10,232 nt of DNA from Salpingoeca rosetta (taxonomy: Eukaryota > Opisthokonta > Choanoflagellata > Craspedida > Salpingoecidae): contig NW_004754896.1 of the NCBI RefSeq assembly GCF_000188695.1, forward strand, positions 395,081 through 405,312. Reading direction: 5' to 3'. The translations under genes were made by a program, and so were the position numbers. This document shows positions 1-8,259 of this stretch, one piece after another. Each line of letters begins with the position of its first letter. Position 1 is the first letter of the stretch. The notes below the pieces were generated by a model that was given only the letters and a program-made list of their open reading frames with translations, was not told the DNA's origin and searched no databases.

Positions 1-110
1 GTCTTGTTGTGATGAAACATGCGTTGTGATGGCGGTGGTGGCGGTGACGAGGCACTCATCCACGACAGCTACCGTCAACACACTCTGCACGTGCACTCGT
101 GGTGATGTGA

Positions 111-141
<31 letters not shown>

Positions 142-171
142 TGAGGTCAAACCAGCTGCCTTGCTCGTGTA

Positions 172-217
<46 letters not shown>

Positions 218-545
218 CTTACCGACTGCTTTGCGTGTGCTTGCTTTGGTTGTTTGCAGGTGTACGTGTCTGTGATGTGTGTGTGTGTGATGCGTACATC
301 ACTCCGTGCTTCACGTTTCCTTTCGTGTGTCAATCAAGTAAAGAATCAAAGCTGCTGTGTGCTGCGGACTCCCATGCTTTGCGGACAGGGTGTGCGCGAG
401 TGTGCGTGTCTGCATGCGTGCGAGTGTTCATGTCTGCGCCCTTTCTTGCGCTTTGTGTTACATGAATGTATGTATCAACGGTCATAACATGATGGTGAGG
501 GACAACACTGGATTGTGATTTGAGAGGTGGTGGACACGGGAACAC
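1..545. other. Non-coding flank with two (TG)n microsatellites
   Basis: No supportable gene is visible. Open frames here are mostly translations of TG repeats (Cys-Val runs) with no protein-like composition. Pure TG tracts lie at about 111-137 (13 units) and 177-214 (19 units). The GT-rich strand is the same strand as the transporter gene downstream, and sites resembling splice acceptors occur (for example tttgcag near 253-259). This could therefore be intron or 3' flank of a gene lying to the left, but nothing proves it. Confidence 0.6.
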
Positions 546-655
546 AACAACAATAACAACTTAAACAACAACAACAACAACAACTTAACAACAACAACAA
601 CAACAGCAACAACAACAACAACAACAACAACAGCAACAACAACAACAACAACAGC

Positions 656-736
<81 letters not shown>

Positions 737-850
737 AACAACTTAAACAACAACACCAACAACAACAACTTAACAACAACTTAAGCGACAACTTACACAA
801 CAACAACAACAACAACAGCAACAACATTAACAAACAACAACAACAACAAA
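546..850. repeat. CAA trinucleotide-rich tract with a pure (CAA)27 core
   Basis: A long CAA/AAC tract has an uninterrupted core at 655-735 (27 units) and CAG interruptions before it. The outer parts contain ttaa and taa interruptions that put stops in the plus-strand frames. The minus-strand frames read only as poly-Leu or poly-Cys. I read it as non-coding repeat DNA and not as a poly-Gln or poly-Asn exon. Similar segments occur on both sides of the core, at about 548-590 and 733-776. Confidence 0.85.
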
Positions 851-1431
851 CATTCAAATTGTGCGCGGTGGGAACTGCCGAAATTTGGTGGATGTTTTCA
901 TGAGAAAACAACCGCGCCCTCAACGCCCAATACACAACCGATGGCGCTCAGCGTCATCTGACACTGCTCTCCTTTCCGTCCCAAGGCACAACAAGCAAGC
1001 AAGGCAGTGTAGCGCAGTGTGCATCAACTGACGTGAGTGCCATGACATGACAAAGCGCCCAGCTTCCTGCCAGTACGCTCGTTCCCTTCAAGCAAGCCCT
1101 GCTTTGCTTGTTTGCTGCGTTGGCACTTTTGTGATTGCGCCATATTGCATTCTTCCTTGTTGCACCTTGTCACACACATCATGTCACACTCATCACACAA
1201 CCTCGCTTGCTTGCTTGGATGGTTGCTGCGTTTCTTCGCATCACATGCATCCAGACTACAGGATCCTTAAGAGCTACAGCATCCCTTCTCCGTTGACTGA
1301 GTCCATTCATTCATTTCCACTGAGACGCTCCCAAGCGAGCAGGCGAGCAAAGCAGCTTCCGCCCACACGGATTGTCGTCAACGGATGCGTTCGTGTCTCG
1401 TTTGCTTGCACACGAGGAGCAAACGCCAGCC
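851..1431 (+). other. Upstream region of the ABC transporter gene, presumed promoter and 5' UTR
   Basis: Mixed-composition DNA without microsatellites precedes the transporter start codon. No TATA-like element or confident motif can be called. A 12-base AAGC-type tract at 992-1003 has an exact inverted copy at 1206-1217. The open frame at 1047-1478 is rich in His, Cys and Ser, has no recognisable domain, and overlaps the transporter start in another frame, so I treat it as chance. The first ATG in the transporter frame is at 1432. Confidence 0.5.
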
Positions 1432-1978
1432 ATGGACCGCGAAGACAGCACGCGTGTGACCATTGTGGACGTGGATGACGTCGTGCCTGTTGGCCAGGCT
1501 GCCATGGAGATGGAGATGGAAGACGCACAGCAACAACAACAACAGCAGCAACAGCAGCAACAAGGTGGTACCTCCCCAGCTACGCCTGCAGTGACAACTT
1601 CCTTCCATTCACAGCAAGAACAGCAACAGCAGCAGCGGCGGCAGCAGCAGCGGGGTGGCCGCAGCCAATTCCCGTATGCCAGTGACCAGCGCATTAGCAA
1701 GGATGATCCCGCCATTGCGTTTGAGCCGACGGTCGCTGGCCGAGAGGGCGACACGCACAGCGAGCGCGGCTCTGTGTTCTCTGTAAAGCCGCGCCAGCAC
1801 ACGGCGTACTTGCAGTTCCAGGACCTGCGCTTTGAGGTGGACACGGTCGTCAAGAAGCAGAAGAAGACCAACACCATCCTCAAGGGCCTCAGCGGCGACT
1901 GCAAGCCGGGCCACGTGCTCGCCATTATGGTGTGTGATGTGCATGCATATGTGTGTTGTGTATGAAGGTGTGTTTGGG

Positions 1979-2040
<62 letters not shown>

Positions 2041-4463
2041 TGTGTATGAACGTGTGTGTGTATGGTTCAATCACATTGTCACTGCAAGTCGCCCTGTGTG
2101 CGTTTCTTCGACCGCAAATGACACCCGCGCCCTCACCAACACCAACCACTGCTCACTGTCTTCATCTTCAACTCCCCCATCCCCCCCCCCGGCAAATCCA
2201 TTTACAAACAGGGCGCCTCTGGTGCCGGCAAGACGACGCTGCTGAATCTGCTGGCCGGCCGCCTTTCCCAGTCGGGAAATGGGCGGACCTCCGGGCAAAT
2301 CCTCGTCAACGGTCACAAGCGAAACTACTCCGTCTTCTGCAAGCGGAGTGCATGTCAGTCGCGTGCACGTGTGTGTGATTTGTGGTGGTGAAATGATTTA
2401 GGTGTGTGTTGTGTGCACGTGTGGTTGTGCTCTATGTATTGTGTGCTTTGGTGAGTGTGCATGTGAGTGTACATGTGCGTGCGCGTGTGTGATGGCAATT
2501 CTATGTCACTATCTTCAATCACCACGGCCACAGCATCTCACCACAACATCTCCCACAACACCTCCCACAACGACTCACCACAACCATCACCACAACCATC
2601 ACCACCATGATCAGACGTGCTGCAGCAGGATGTGTTCTATGCCGAGCTGACGGTGCGTGAGACCATCACCCTCTCCGCCCTCCTCCGCCTGCCCCAGTCC
2701 ATGTCTCGGCAGGACAAGCTGGCGCGTGTGGATGAGGTCATTGCCGAGCTCGGCCTGAACAAGAGTGCGGACACCATCGTGGGCAACGACCTCGTGCGCG
2801 GCATCAGCGGCGGTGAGAAGAAGCGGTGCAACATCGGCACGGAGCTTGTTGTTGACCCGTCTCTCGTCTTCCTGGACGAGCCGACCACAGGCCTGGATGC
2901 GTTCAACGCACAGAACGTGATGACAACGCTGCTGTCGCTGTCCAAGGCCGGCCGCACCGTGGTGTGCACCATCCACCAGCCGCGCTCGGAGATTTATGGG
3001 CTGCTCGACGAGCTCATGCTGCTCTCGGAGGGGTACATGATGTACTTTGGCACCGCCAAGGACGCGCCGTCCTACTTTGCCAACCTCGGGTACGCGTGCC
3101 CGGAGGCATACAACCCCAGCGACTACTTTCTCGACCTCATCTCGCTCGACTCACGAACCAAGGAGCGGGAGGAGTGCACGAAGAAGCGCATCCAGTACCT
3201 TGCGGAGGCGTACGCAGACTACCGGCAGGAGCATCCGCTGGAAACAAAACGCGCACAGGACTTTATGTCCAGTCGCAGCGTTGCGCAGATGCAGGAGGGG
3301 CCTGTGGACGAGAGCGCCTATGCGACGACGTGGTGGACGCAGTTTGGACTCCTGCTTGGTCGCGCCATGAAGATTCTCGTGCGCGAAAAGGGTGAGACGA
3401 TGATGGGAGGTGGTGCAGGTGGTGTGTGAGTGTGAGTGTGGGGGTGTGTGTGAGTGTGAGTGTGAGTGTGAGTGTGAGTGTGAGTGTGTGCGTGTGTGTG
3501 TTTGTGTGTTTGTGTGTGTGTGTGTGTGAGAGTGTGAGAGTGTGAGAGTGCGAGTGTGTGTGTGTGAGTGCGAGTGTGTGAGTGTGTGTGTGTGTGAGTG
3601 CGAGTGTGTGTGTGTGTGTGTGTGAGTGCGAGTGTGCACAGGTGTGTTGTGACACGTCTTCAGTGGACTCCACTTGTGCACTGCGTCTTCTCACGCTCCG
3701 CCGTCATACCCATCACCATTGCCATCATGACATGACCACTGCATGTGTCGTCATGTGCTCCCCAAAGCGACCAATGTTGCGCGCGTGATGCAAACGCTCG
3801 TCTTCAGCATTCTCCTCGGCCTCATCTGGCTCAACGGTGCGTCATCGTGTGCATGCGTGCTCACATGTGTCTTCTGCGTGTCTTCTGCGTGTCTGTCTGT
3901 GTGCGTGTGTGTGTGTTCTGCGTGTACATTTGCGAATGTGTGTTTTATGTTTGCGAATGTGTGTTTTATGTGTGTGTGTGTGTGTGTGTGAGTGCGTGTT
4001 TGAGCATTGATGTTCAACGCGCGCGCTCTCACTTACCTCTCGATAACGAATGCTGCGTTCGTGTGTTCAGAGGGCGGCAACGACTCCGGATCGTCTGTCC
4101 AGGTTTGTACACGTGTGTGTTTGTACATGTGTATGTGCGTGTGCGCGTGCGTGTCAACTTGTTTGCGTGCATGTGCGCACGCTTTGCTCGTACGCGTGTG
4201 TGCTCTTGAACCGCGGCCGCCCTTCGCTGCTGCCACACTGTCGTGCGCGTGTTCATTTTGTGTGTTTTTATCTGCGTGTGCGCTGACTTGTTCTGCCCGT
4301 TTGTCTTGTTCGCTCACATTCACCACCACCGCCACCCTCCTCCGCATCCTTTGCGTGCCTGCAGGCAGTTGCTGGTGCCATCTTCTTCATTCTCATCAAC
4401 CAGTCCTTCTCGGGCGTGTTCCAGGCGAGTGATGACGATAGCAATGGTGATGATGGTTATTGA
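1432..4463 (+). CDS. ABCG-type ABC transporter, truncated after TM2 (six exons)
   Basis: Predicted ATP-driven membrane exporter of the ABCG (White/BCRP) family; substrate unknown. Exons: 1432-1929, 2212-2353, 2615-3391, 3768-3836, 4071-4102 and 4365-4463, with intron phases 0,1,1,1,0. All introns are GT...AG and every junction restores conserved protein sequence. ATG 1432 has a good context (gccATGg). Residues 1-110 are a low-complexity head with a 12-Gln run at 33-44 and a second Gln/Arg-rich stretch. The nucleotide-binding domain has Walker A GASGAGKT (167-174), Q-loop VLQQD (215-219), signature ISGGE (277-281), Walker B FLDEP with D301/E302, and H-loop TIHQPR (H334). The family motif NPSDYFLD starts at 380. 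TM1 is about 476-495 and TM2 about 507-526. After VFQ (526) the frame reads ASDDDSNGDDGY and stops at 4461-4463. Full ABCG half-transporters carry six helices, so four are missing. The C-terminal end is uncertain; the rest is strong. Confidence 0.88.
1930..2211 (+). other. Transporter intron 1 with (GT)28
   Basis: Donor gtgtgt follows the ATG codon for Met166, and acceptor aaacag precedes GGC for Gly167, so the intron separates AIM from GASGAGKT in the Walker A region (phase 0). A pure GT tract fills 1981-2036 on the sense strand. A C-rich stretch containing ten or more Cs lies about 20-30 bases before the acceptor. Confidence 0.88.
2354..2614 (+). other. Transporter intron 2, GT-rich then CA-rich
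   Basis: Donor gtcagt and acceptor gatcag. The split codon t|ac gives Tyr214 and rebuilds the family sequence SAYVLQQDVFYAELTVRE. The 5' half (about 2365-2490) is GT-rich and the 3' half (about 2515-2610) is rich in CAC/CAA triplets, so the halves are partly complementary. Confidence 0.88.
3392..3767 (+). other. Transporter intron 3 with a GTGAGT/GT repeat array
   Basis: Donor gtgaga follows codon AAG plus one base, and the acceptor is ccaaag. The join gives VREK-A-TNVARVMQ, matching the family's transition into TM1. Positions 3421-3640 are a purine-pyrimidine array of GT, GTGAGT and GTGCGAGT units. At 376 bases it is the longest intron of this gene. Confidence 0.85.
3837..4070 (+). other. 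Transporter intron 4, GT-rich
   Basis: Donor gtgcgt after Asn495 plus one base, acceptor gtgttcag. It is phase 1 and leads into a 32-base exon (4071-4102) coding for EGGNDSGSSVQ, the loop between TM1 and TM2. It contains short GT runs near 3906-3916 and 3970-3990 and a duplicated tttgcgaatgtgtgttttatg-type segment near 3930-3970. Confidence 0.8.
4103..4364 (+). other. Transporter intron 5
   Basis: Donor gtttgt after the Gln506 codon, acceptor gcctgcag before GCA (Ala507), phase 0. It is GT-rich near the donor and pyrimidine-rich toward the acceptor. The next exon codes AVAGAIFFILINQSFSG, a typical ABCG second helix, which supports the junction. Confidence 0.82.
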
Positions 4464-4671
4464 TGATGATGATGATGATGATGATGTCTGTGCGTGTGCG
4501 TTGTTGTGTATGTGTATGTGTATGTGTGTTTGTGCACTGCTGTCAATGCTCGCAAGTATGTGTGCGGATGATGCTGACTGCGCATTCACAGCGGATTATC
4601 GACCTCACCTCTGCATGCACGCACACACACGCACACGCACGCACACGCACGCACACGCACCCACCCACACG

Positions 4672-4760
<89 letters not shown>
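4462..4760. repeat. Convergent intergenic repeats: (GAT)8, GT-rich block, long (CA)n
   Basis: The tract between the transporter stop and the RING gene stop contains (GAT)8 at 4462-4485, a GT-rich block at about 4487-4535, a short mixed stretch, a CACG/CACC block at about 4619-4675 and a pure CA run at 4676-4760. No exon with homology to the rest of an ABCG transporter was found here. The CA run reads as GT on the RING gene strand and begins immediately after that gene's stop codon. Confidence 0.85.
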
Positions 4761-4762
<2 letters not shown>

Positions 4763-4763
<1 letters not shown>

Positions 4764-4987
4764 CAACTGTTGCAGATGATGTTGTGTCGACACATGGGGC
4801 ACGGCAGCACACGCTGCTGACGGCTGCTGCGCATGAACTGCATGAAACAGTCCGCTGCACACATGAGCAAAACAACACAGCAGTGAGAAAGCTCACTCAT
4901 ACATCTCCACGCACATGCATGAGGTAGCGCGACGTAACATGATTCGCACAAAGGGGGAGGGGGTGGGGTGCACATACACGCAGGGTG

Positions 4988-5056
<69 letters not shown>

Positions 5057-5405
5057 ACACACACACACGTACAGAACAAACACAGACACACGTACAGCAC
5101 ATCGACACACATTCTCACACCATTTGACGCCACTCACAGCAGAAGACATGGCCGCAGTTGGTCATGCAGGGCGAGTTTGGCGGCTGCACCAGGCAGATGG
5201 GGCAAATCTCCGATTCAAAGTGCATCTCCGCTGGCGCCTGATGTCGCCGTGGTGGTTGCGGTCGCCCTTGCTGTTGCGCACGCCTCGCATCTTCGCGCCG
5301 ACGCCGCTCCTGTTCCCGAAGCCGCGATCGGCCCTCAAAAAACTGCTTCACCCCTCTGTACGCCGCCCACAACATCCCCAGCAACCCAACAAGTAAGAAC
5401 AACAT
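4763..5405 (-). CDS. Small membrane-anchored RING-finger protein, probable E3 ubiquitin ligase
   Basis: Exons on the minus strand are 5405-5138 and 4854-4763. Donor gtgagt and acceptor gtgtgcag split codon t|cg (Ser90). The product has 119 residues. Residues 1-16 (MLFLLVGLLGMLWAAY) form a hydrophobic anchor, 24-45 are Arg/Glu-rich and possibly coiled-coil, and 68-111 are a C3HC4 RING: C68-x2-C71-x12-C84-x-H86-x2-C89-x2-C92-x15-C108-x2-C111. All eight zinc ligands appear only when the two exons are joined, which is strong evidence for the intron. The family recruits E2 enzymes to ubiquitinate targets, here presumably at a membrane facing the cytosol. The RING resembles RNF170-type domains (NCGHxFC), but the C-terminal helices of RNF170 are missing, so no symbol is given. 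A good acceptor at 5427-5428 with a long pyrimidine tract suggests a 5' exon; Met5405 is then the first ATG in frame. Confidence 0.82.
4855..5137 (-). other. RING gene intron with (AC)31, GT on the sense strand
   Basis: The 283-base intron runs from gtgagt at 5137 to cag at 4857-4855 on the minus strand. The plus strand shows a pure AC run at 4991-5052, which is GT on the transcribed gene's sense strand. It interrupts the RING domain between the fifth and sixth zinc ligands. Confidence 0.85.
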
Positions 5406-5426
5406 CCTGTGTGCCCTTGTGATGTC

Positions 5427-5779
5427 CTGAAAGAGATGAGACAGGAAGGAGACAGCAAGCGGGGAGAGAGAGGGGGGGGGGGACGACAACAGAGACGTTG
5501 TGTGCGTGTGGGGCTTCGTCTGTGGCTGTTGTTGTGTCAGCAACTTCCTTCCTTCCTTCAGTCGTTGTGCCGATTTGTCTTGGAAGTCTTTCACAACTCT
5601 TCCGTAACCGCACCAAAACAGACGATGATGCACAACAACCAGCAGCACCACACAGCACTGCACAAGGTCTGCACAAGGTCCAGTTCCGCACTGCCTACAT
5701 TTTGTTTGTTTGTGCAGTTTGGTCGTGCTTGTGAGTTGTCGTTTGGCCCCGCTACACACTCTACTGTTAGCGAACTCAC
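5427..5779 (-). other. Possible first intron of the RING gene
   Basis: On the minus strand a consensus donor gtgagt begins at 5779. A 3' splice site (ctctttcag, ending at 5427) is preceded by a run of C and CT spanning about 5482-5431 (seen as G11 at about 5472-5482 on the plus strand). Removing it would join a 5' exon of unknown length, ending at 5780, to 5426. The joined frame has no ATG before Met5405, so the upstream exon is more likely 5' UTR. Both splice signals are visible; their use is inferred. Confidence 0.4.
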
Positions 5780-6085
5780 ACTTGCCTCTGTCGTGTTCCT
5801 GCTGCTGATGCTGACAGGCAAGCAGGCAGGAAGAACGGGGCCGGCATACACGAACTCAAGGAACCTGTTGACAGCATCGGAACTGGGCGTGGGCAGCGCG
5901 AAACCGGTTCGATTGCTCGTGATGCATGACGTGCTTGTGTAAAATCTGCGAGAGTTTGGTGTTGTGGGCACGTTATCGTCTCTGTATCGCTCGTGTTGAG
6001 ACAGCGGCAGCGGGCTTGTGTTTGTGTGGTTTGTGTTCACGGGTTGACGGTGGAGGCAAGCTGCTAAGGGCAGACCACAACACAC
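5780..6085. other. Unassigned sequence, possible RING gene 5' exon
   Basis: Non-repetitive sequence upstream of the RING gene. Minus-strand frames are open for tens of codons, but none has a recognisable domain or a persuasive start. It may hold the RING gene promoter and first exon. Confidence 0.35.
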
Positions 6086-6254
6086 AGTCACACACACACA
6101 CACACAGTCTCTCTCACACACACACAGAGTCACACACACACACATACACACACACACGCACACACACACACACGCACACACACACACGCACACACACACG
6201 CACACACACACACACGCACACACACACACACACACGCACACACACACACACGGT
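6086..6254. repeat. CA-rich microsatellite with CACG interruptions
   Basis: A 170-base tract of CA repeats is interrupted by CGCA at irregular spacing and by short CTCT segments. It is not coding; open frames here translate to His-Thr or Cys-Val runs. Confidence 0.9.
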
Positions 6255-6607
6255 CACACACACAACTACCAGTGCTGTCTCTCGCTTCAGATACTGTCAT
6301 CACTGACGACTGTTCAACGTTGAAGCTTAGCCTGCGCTCTGCCGCCATGAGTTGAAGGTGACATCTGCACTCCTCTGCAGCTCCCTGCTGCCAACGTTGC
6401 TGGTGAGTTTGACCACTTTCTGACATGTCCCCATCTCCTTCTCGTGCCTGGCGTTTGTTGTCCCCCAAACAACGCATATACACACACACGCACACAGAAC
6501 ACAGCACATGTACACACGTGTGCACGCGCACCCAACCCATCACCCTCATGTTCCCGCCGTCTTCTTTGCTTCTTTCCAACGCACACTGTGCCACGTGTCC
6601 GCCTCAG

Positions 6608-6608
<1 letters not shown>
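6255..6608. other. Unassigned spacer
   Basis: About 350 bases of mixed sequence between CA tracts. I see no domain, no convincing exon with paired splice sites and no structural RNA signature. Confidence 0.5.

Positions 6609-6641
<33 letters not shown>
6609..6641. repeat. (CA)n microsatellite
   Basis: A pure CA tract of about 16 units followed by CTCACT and CTCT repeats. Confidence 0.9.
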
Positions 6642-6645
<4 letters not shown>

Positions 6646-6849
6646 TCACTCTCTCTCTACCACTCTGCATCAGCACTTTTGTTTGCCACCGTCAGCAATT
6701 TTCGCGAGCGCCTCACATGCATTCACAGCCCTGTTGCTGGGCATGCAACAACCACCACCACCACATCTCATTGTTTCCCTCCTCTTGCTGTCTGTCTGTC
6801 TCCCCCTCTCTCAACCTCACACACACGCACACAATCTCTCTCTCTCTCG

Positions 6850-6851
<2 letters not shown>

Positions 6852-6895
<44 letters not shown>
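6852..6895. repeat. (CA)n microsatellite
   Basis: A pure CA tract of about 22 units preceded by a CT-rich run and followed by ATAC repeats. It is GT on the minus strand. Confidence 0.9.
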
Positions 6896-6899
<4 letters not shown>

Positions 6900-6925
6900 T
6901 ACATTGCTAGAGCTTGCGGGCATTC

Positions 6926-7029
6926 TTAAGGAGGGTCGGCAAGGCATGCCGCTAAAGACTTAGGATATCCTCTCGGTGTTCGAGCTTTAAACTGCACGAT
7001 GCGACAGTACGTACCTCTCTCTCTCGCCA

Positions 7030-7072
<43 letters not shown>

Positions 7073-7439
7073 AGCACAAGCACAAACACATCAGCACAAT
7101 TGCACACCTCACCCCACGCAACACCATCTGGCTATCCACCGTCTTGGGTGCTTCTGCACACATGCGCATTAGCATTGTTTTGTGCGGCCATTGCCTTCGT
7201 GATTGTTCCCACCACCGCCCAATCATGCGCTGAAACGTATCACCAACACCCGCACACTTGCTTGCGCGCACACGGCATTTGCTTTCAGGCAACTTCGCTG
7301 CCGTTTGAAGCAGCCGTGTGTTGAGCAGAGCCGTCCCCAATCTTAACCTGACAATCACCCGATCTTTTTTCGGTTGCACCAACCGACACTTCCGTTGGAG
7401 TCGTTGCTGCGCACGCCGCCATGCGCTCTGACGCGCGTG
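6926..7439 (-). other. Candidate minus-strand exon pair (weak)
   Basis: On the minus strand, acceptor ccttttgcag is followed by an open frame at 7439-7113 (109 codons) ending at a gtgagg donor. The next segment has a GT tract and then acceptor cgtgcag, followed by 6991-6926, a 21-codon frame ending in TAA. Phases are compatible (0/0), and the intervening 121 bases have the same make-up as the proven introns. Against it: the first in-frame ATG is deep inside the first segment, no domain is recognisable, and composition is not clearly protein-like. The 6900-7010 stretch is a non-repetitive island between two CA tracts. Confidence 0.2.
7029..7070. repeat. (CA)n microsatellite
   Basis: A pure CA run of about 20 units preceded by CTCT and followed by AAGCACA-type degenerate repeats. 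It lies inside the weak candidate minus-strand intron 7112-6992. Confidence 0.9.
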
Positions 7440-7448
7440 CTGCAAAAG
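7421..7448 (+). other. Possible alternative first coding exon of the downstream repeat-protein gene
   Basis: An ATG in a near-ideal Kozak context (gccgccATGc) opens nine codons, MRSDARAAK, plus one base, and meets a consensus donor gtcagt at 7449. The phase (1) equals that of the exon at 8260-8275, so it could splice to 8530 in the same frame. Only the signals are seen; transcription is inferred. Confidence 0.25.
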
Positions 7449-8259
7449 GTCAGTTGACAGCTTGCATCAGTTGCCGTATTGTCGTCGTCATCGCGGGCTC
7501 GGGGCTTTTTGTTTACATTTGCACTTGACGTTGCTTCGTGCGTGCGTTCGCGCCCCCATTGTTTTGCCGACCGTTACTTCTGTGCGGCAGCACATGCCCC
7601 CGTGATTGGGTTGCCACGTTGTCAAAACTCCCGCCAAATTGGCGCACTGGCACACACACATGGCGATCAGTGAGCTGTCTCTGTCCGCCCTCTCGCTCAC
7701 TGCTCACTGCTCGCTGCTCACTGTGCGTGTGTCTGTCTCTCCAGCTCAATTCTCTCTCACGCACACACGCTTGCTCCGTGCTCACTCACACACCCGCAAC
7801 AATTTTCTGTCGGTGCATGCGTCTGTCTGCGTTCGCAGCGTCATTTTCCACCGACCCCCAGTCTCTCAAAGACCAAGCAAGAAACAAGAAGCAAGAAGCA
7901 AGAAGCAAGAAGCAAGACAGCTGTGCCCCTGCACTCCAGATTGCGTCTTCTGCTCCGTATCCCCCAATACGGAACACATTCACACACACACACACATACA
8001 CACATACACACGCACGGACAACGCCTGTCGTCCGCCTGTCTCGCGCCAGTGGACGTCTCCACACACGGCTGCCATCCGGACCACAACAGCTGCGTCCCCG
8101 CCGCGAGATCTGCACCTTCACATCCATCCCTCCATATACATCCCTTCACATCCTCGCCATCTTCGTCTTCGTCGTCGTCTTCGTCTTCATCTTCGTCGCC
8201 AGCTCTCTGGACGGGCGCATCGCTCGACGGCCCCCTCGACTCCGCTGCCCGCAACCGCC
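7449..8259 (+). other. Upstream region of the repeat-protein gene, with simple repeats
   Basis: No convincing gene. Long plus-strand open frames cover it, but their translations are low in complexity and pass through repeats. A heptamer tandem (CAAGAAG-type) lies at about 7873-7917, a CA/CATA tract at about 7979-8015, and a pyrimidine-rich GTCTTC tract at about 8160-8202 just before the 8260 start, probably in the 5' UTR. Confidence 0.5.
7873..7917. repeat. Short tandem heptamer repeat (AAGCAAG-type)
   Basis: About six imperfect to perfect copies of a seven-base AAGCAAG-type unit. A seven-base period would cycle through all reading frames, which argues against coding. Confidence 0.8.

Noticed and set aside
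475..935. Minus-strand poly-Leu and poly-Cys open frames over the CAA tract
   Set aside because: Pure translation of a trinucleotide repeat without any non-repetitive domain.
1047..1478. Plus-strand 143-codon open frame before the transporter
   Set aside because: No domain, overlaps the transporter start in another frame, His/Cys-rich composition typical of chance frames here.
4595..4815. Plus-strand segments after acceptor-like cacag (about 4592) and ttgcag (about 4774) as further transporter exons
   Set aside because: Their translations do not resemble ABCG TM3-TM6. The second is the antisense of the RING exon, where eight zinc ligands support the minus strand.
4605..5149. Cys-Val-rich frames over the CA tracts as Cys-rich proteins or metallothioneins
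   Set aside because: They are translations of (GT)n and have no spacing pattern beyond strict alternation.
6905..6995. Possible tRNA (a gttcgagc B-box-like string and ctt-tag-ga anticodon-loop-like string)
   Set aside because: The putative T stem and anticodon stem do not pair, no A box is convincing, and no acceptor stem closes.
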